A DNA stretch of 15,298 nucleotides from Nitrospirota bacterium (lineage in GTDB: Bacteria; Nitrospirota_A; Leptospirillia; Leptospirillales; Leptospirillaceae). Location: contig JAKCCY010000061.1 of NCBI GenBank assembly GCA_021838765.1, forward strand, positions 1 to 15,298, given 5' to 3'. Shown here one piece after another: positions 13,864 to 15,298 of the stretch (position 1 is its first letter; the number at the start of each line of letters is the position of its first letter). The notes beneath the pieces are model-generated. The model saw only the letters and a program-made list of their open reading frames with translations. It was not told where the DNA came from and did no database searches. The position numbers were made by a program, and so were the translations under genes.

Positions 13864-15272
13864 TACTTCACCTCTTCCCGGGATTTCATCCCCGAATTTT
13901 CCCCGCTAAGCTCAGGAAGGGATTCCCCAACTGCCGCCTCGAGATTTGAAAGGGCCTGGTAATACCCGATCAGGTTTTGGTAACCCGCATACCTGGCTTG
14001 CCTGTACGCCTGTATCGCACTGATCAGATACAAAAAATCGTTTTTCTGATTCTCATAACCCGTAAGAGCCAGATCAAAGGCCAGGCGAGTCTGTGGAACA
14101 ATCTCCCGGTCACTGATCTCATACTGACGGTAACCCAGAACAACCTGGGAGTATGAGTTGTCCACGTTCAGGCGAACCTGTACCGCCTGCCACTGATACT
14201 GAAAATCCGCAGACCTGACCTGATCAGCCGCCGAATCGACCTGGGGTTTTTGTTTCATCATGGCAAAAATGGGAACATTGACCTGAAGCCCCGCGTAATA
14301 ACAGTTCAGGCCCGAGAACCCGTAGCAGGATTCCCCTCCCATCGATCCTTCAAACTGGAAATCAGGCAGATACCCCATCTTTGTCAGAGTCAGCTGATGA
14401 CGGTTCAATTCGAGATTGGTCTCGCTCGACAGGAGGTCCGGCCGGTTTTTCAAGGCCAGCGCCTCAAGCCCTGAAAGCGGTCTGGAAAAAGAAACGGGAG
14501 CTGAAGGAGAATCGATCTCGACAGGGGTGTCTGGAGGGTAGGCCAAAAGGGCATTAAGCTGGCGTCTTGCGATCATCTCAGACATTTCCGCAGTGAGCTG
14601 GTCGAGCTTGGCCTGGGACAGCTGAACCTTTGCATTGACCACGTCGAGTATCTGGGCCGACCCAACCGAAAGCTTCGTTCTTGTGATATCCAGAACCCTT
14701 GCCAGCCAGTTCTGCATTTCAAGATTCAGGGAGAGAGATTTCTGGGCCAAAAGCAACTGGAAACAAGCCATTTCAGTCTGGTTTCGCAAAGATACCTTCT
14801 GGGCCTGATAAGCAAGATATGCGCTTTTTGTATTATCCCTGTTGATCTGGTATCCAATCTCCGACTTTCCCGGAAAAAGGACACTTTGGGTAATGGCCCA
14901 GTTGTTGCCAGACTGGTAGGGAAGGCCCTGGCCATTGGGACCATTCCCCTGCTCACCCGCTCCGAAGAGATACTGAATCTGCGGATCGGCTGGAGCCAGA
15001 GCCGTCACTTCGAGTTTTTTCGTGGACTTCCACGAAGCCTTATAGGCCAGGATATCAGGATTTTTCCGCAGTGCGATGTCTACGGCCTGCGAAACAGTAA
15101 GCCTCCTCGGCACCGGAGACTCATCCGCCCCCGCAGCTGAACTTTTGAGGGACTGATTCTGCCCCGTCTCCGCCATTTCAGTCGCAGCAAAGGATTCGCC
15201 GGAGCCAAATCCCATCAGGATCAGTAAAAACAGAATATCTATAAACCGAAGGCATTTAGAAAATGTCAACAT
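13863..15272 (-). CDS. TolC/CusC-family outer-membrane efflux protein
   Basis: The precursor has 469 aa and forms the trimeric outer-membrane exit duct of the efflux system. A signal peptide spans residues 1-29/30 (MLTFSKCLRFIDILFLLILM core, SFA-A cleavage). There is no lipobox, unlike CusC. Two structural repeats follow: LTVSQAVDIALRKNPDILAY at 58-77 opens the first, and LEALALKNRPDLLSSETNLE at 269-288 the second. The long helices carry the usual Ala/Gln/Leu heptads (TRTKLSVGSAQILDVVNAKV, with LSQAKLDQL). The first outer loop is Gly/Asn-rich (GAGEQGNGPNGQG). The second contains Cys316 and Cys324, which could form a disulfide at the cell surface. ATG 15272 has GGAGAT six to seven bases upstream. 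Only 26 bases remain before the window edge, so the operon promoter and any regulator are probably outside. Its TAA overlaps the ATG of the adaptor gene. Confidence 0.9.
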   Translation of the reverse strand: MLTFSKCLRFIDILFLLILMGFGSGESFAATEMAETGQNQSLKSSAAGADESPVPRRLTVSQAVDIALRKNPDILAYKASWKSTKKLEVTALAPADPQIQYLFGAGEQGNGPNGQGLPYQSGNNWAITQSVLFPGKSEIGYQINRDNTKSAYLAYQAQKVSLRNQTEMACFQLLLAQKSLSLNLEMQNWLARVLDITRTKLSVGSAQILDVVNAKVQLSQAKLDQLTAEMSEMIARRQLNALLAYPPDTPVEIDSPSAPVSFSRPLSGLEALALKNRPDLLSSETNLELNRHQLTLTKMGYLPDFQFEGSMGGESCYGFSGLNCYYAGLQVNVPIFAMMKQKPQVDSAADQVRSADFQYQWQAVQVRLNVDNSYSQVVLGYRQYEISDREIVPQTRLAFDLALTGYENQKNDFLYLISAIQAYRQARYAGYQNLIGYYQALSNLEAAVGESLPELSGENSGMKSREEVK

Positions 15273-15298
15273 ATTATCTCCATTAGAATTGATATCCT

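Noticed and set aside
1..15298. CRISPR arrays, tRNA or rRNA genes, prophage or defence islands
   Set aside because: No regularly spaced repeats, no tRNA-like cloverleaf and no rRNA motifs were seen. Apart from the TnpB elements nothing points to a phage or defence system.

Overview
The window looks like chromosome of a Gram-negative bacterium. It encodes an outer-membrane beta-barrel protein, a probable outer-membrane lipoprotein and a complete tripartite RND efflux system. By eye the base composition is near 50% GC. Acceptable sigma70-like promoters (TTG...-N17-TA...T) and SD-led starts, including GTG and TTG, are used. The overall feel (heavy-metal RND system, DksA, TnpB-type elements, unusual paralogues) suggests an acidophilic Nitrospirota such as Leptospirillum. 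That assignment is a guess from gene style and is not proven by the sequence.

Left end (1-1322): the 3' part of an IS200/IS605-family tnpB runs in from the window edge. It is followed by a hairpin right end that should form the omegaRNA scaffold. About 90 bases further on there is a second relic: a 26-codon tnpB N-terminus that stops abruptly, then a near copy of the first element's right-end core lying against the start of a YaiI/YqxD-family gene.

Middle (1439-4413): in order come a membrane-anchored PpiD/SurA-like chaperone that lacks a PPIase domain (+), a beta-barrel outer-membrane protein (-), a single-domain rhodanese (+) with a good promoter and terminator, an unrecognised 95-aa protein (-) and a SAM methyltransferase (-).

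Centre (4523-8708): a 448-aa protein with a degenerate GGDEF-like domain is followed by a 61-aa one-helix membrane protein (+). Converging on them is a minus-strand pair, a TPR lipoprotein followed by a DapF-like protein. The DapF-like protein keeps the substrate-binding motifs, but both catalytic cysteines are serines. A 345-base stretch upstream of that pair may hold a decayed gene. Next comes a DksA/TraR zinc-finger transcription factor (-) with its own promoter.

Right end (8846-15272): a LigB/YgiD-type extradiol dioxygenase (+) abuts, stop codon to stop codon, a three-gene minus-strand operon. The operon encodes a TolC-like outer-membrane factor, a periplasmic adaptor and an RND pump of the heavy-metal (CzcA/CusA) family. 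Both internal junctions are TAATG overlaps, so the three parts of the envelope-spanning pump are probably translated in a coupled way. No metal-responsive regulator is visible in the window, and the operon promoter probably lies beyond the right edge.

The most notable observations are the double Cys-to-Ser DapF homologue and the internally deleted TnpB relic at the yaiI start.
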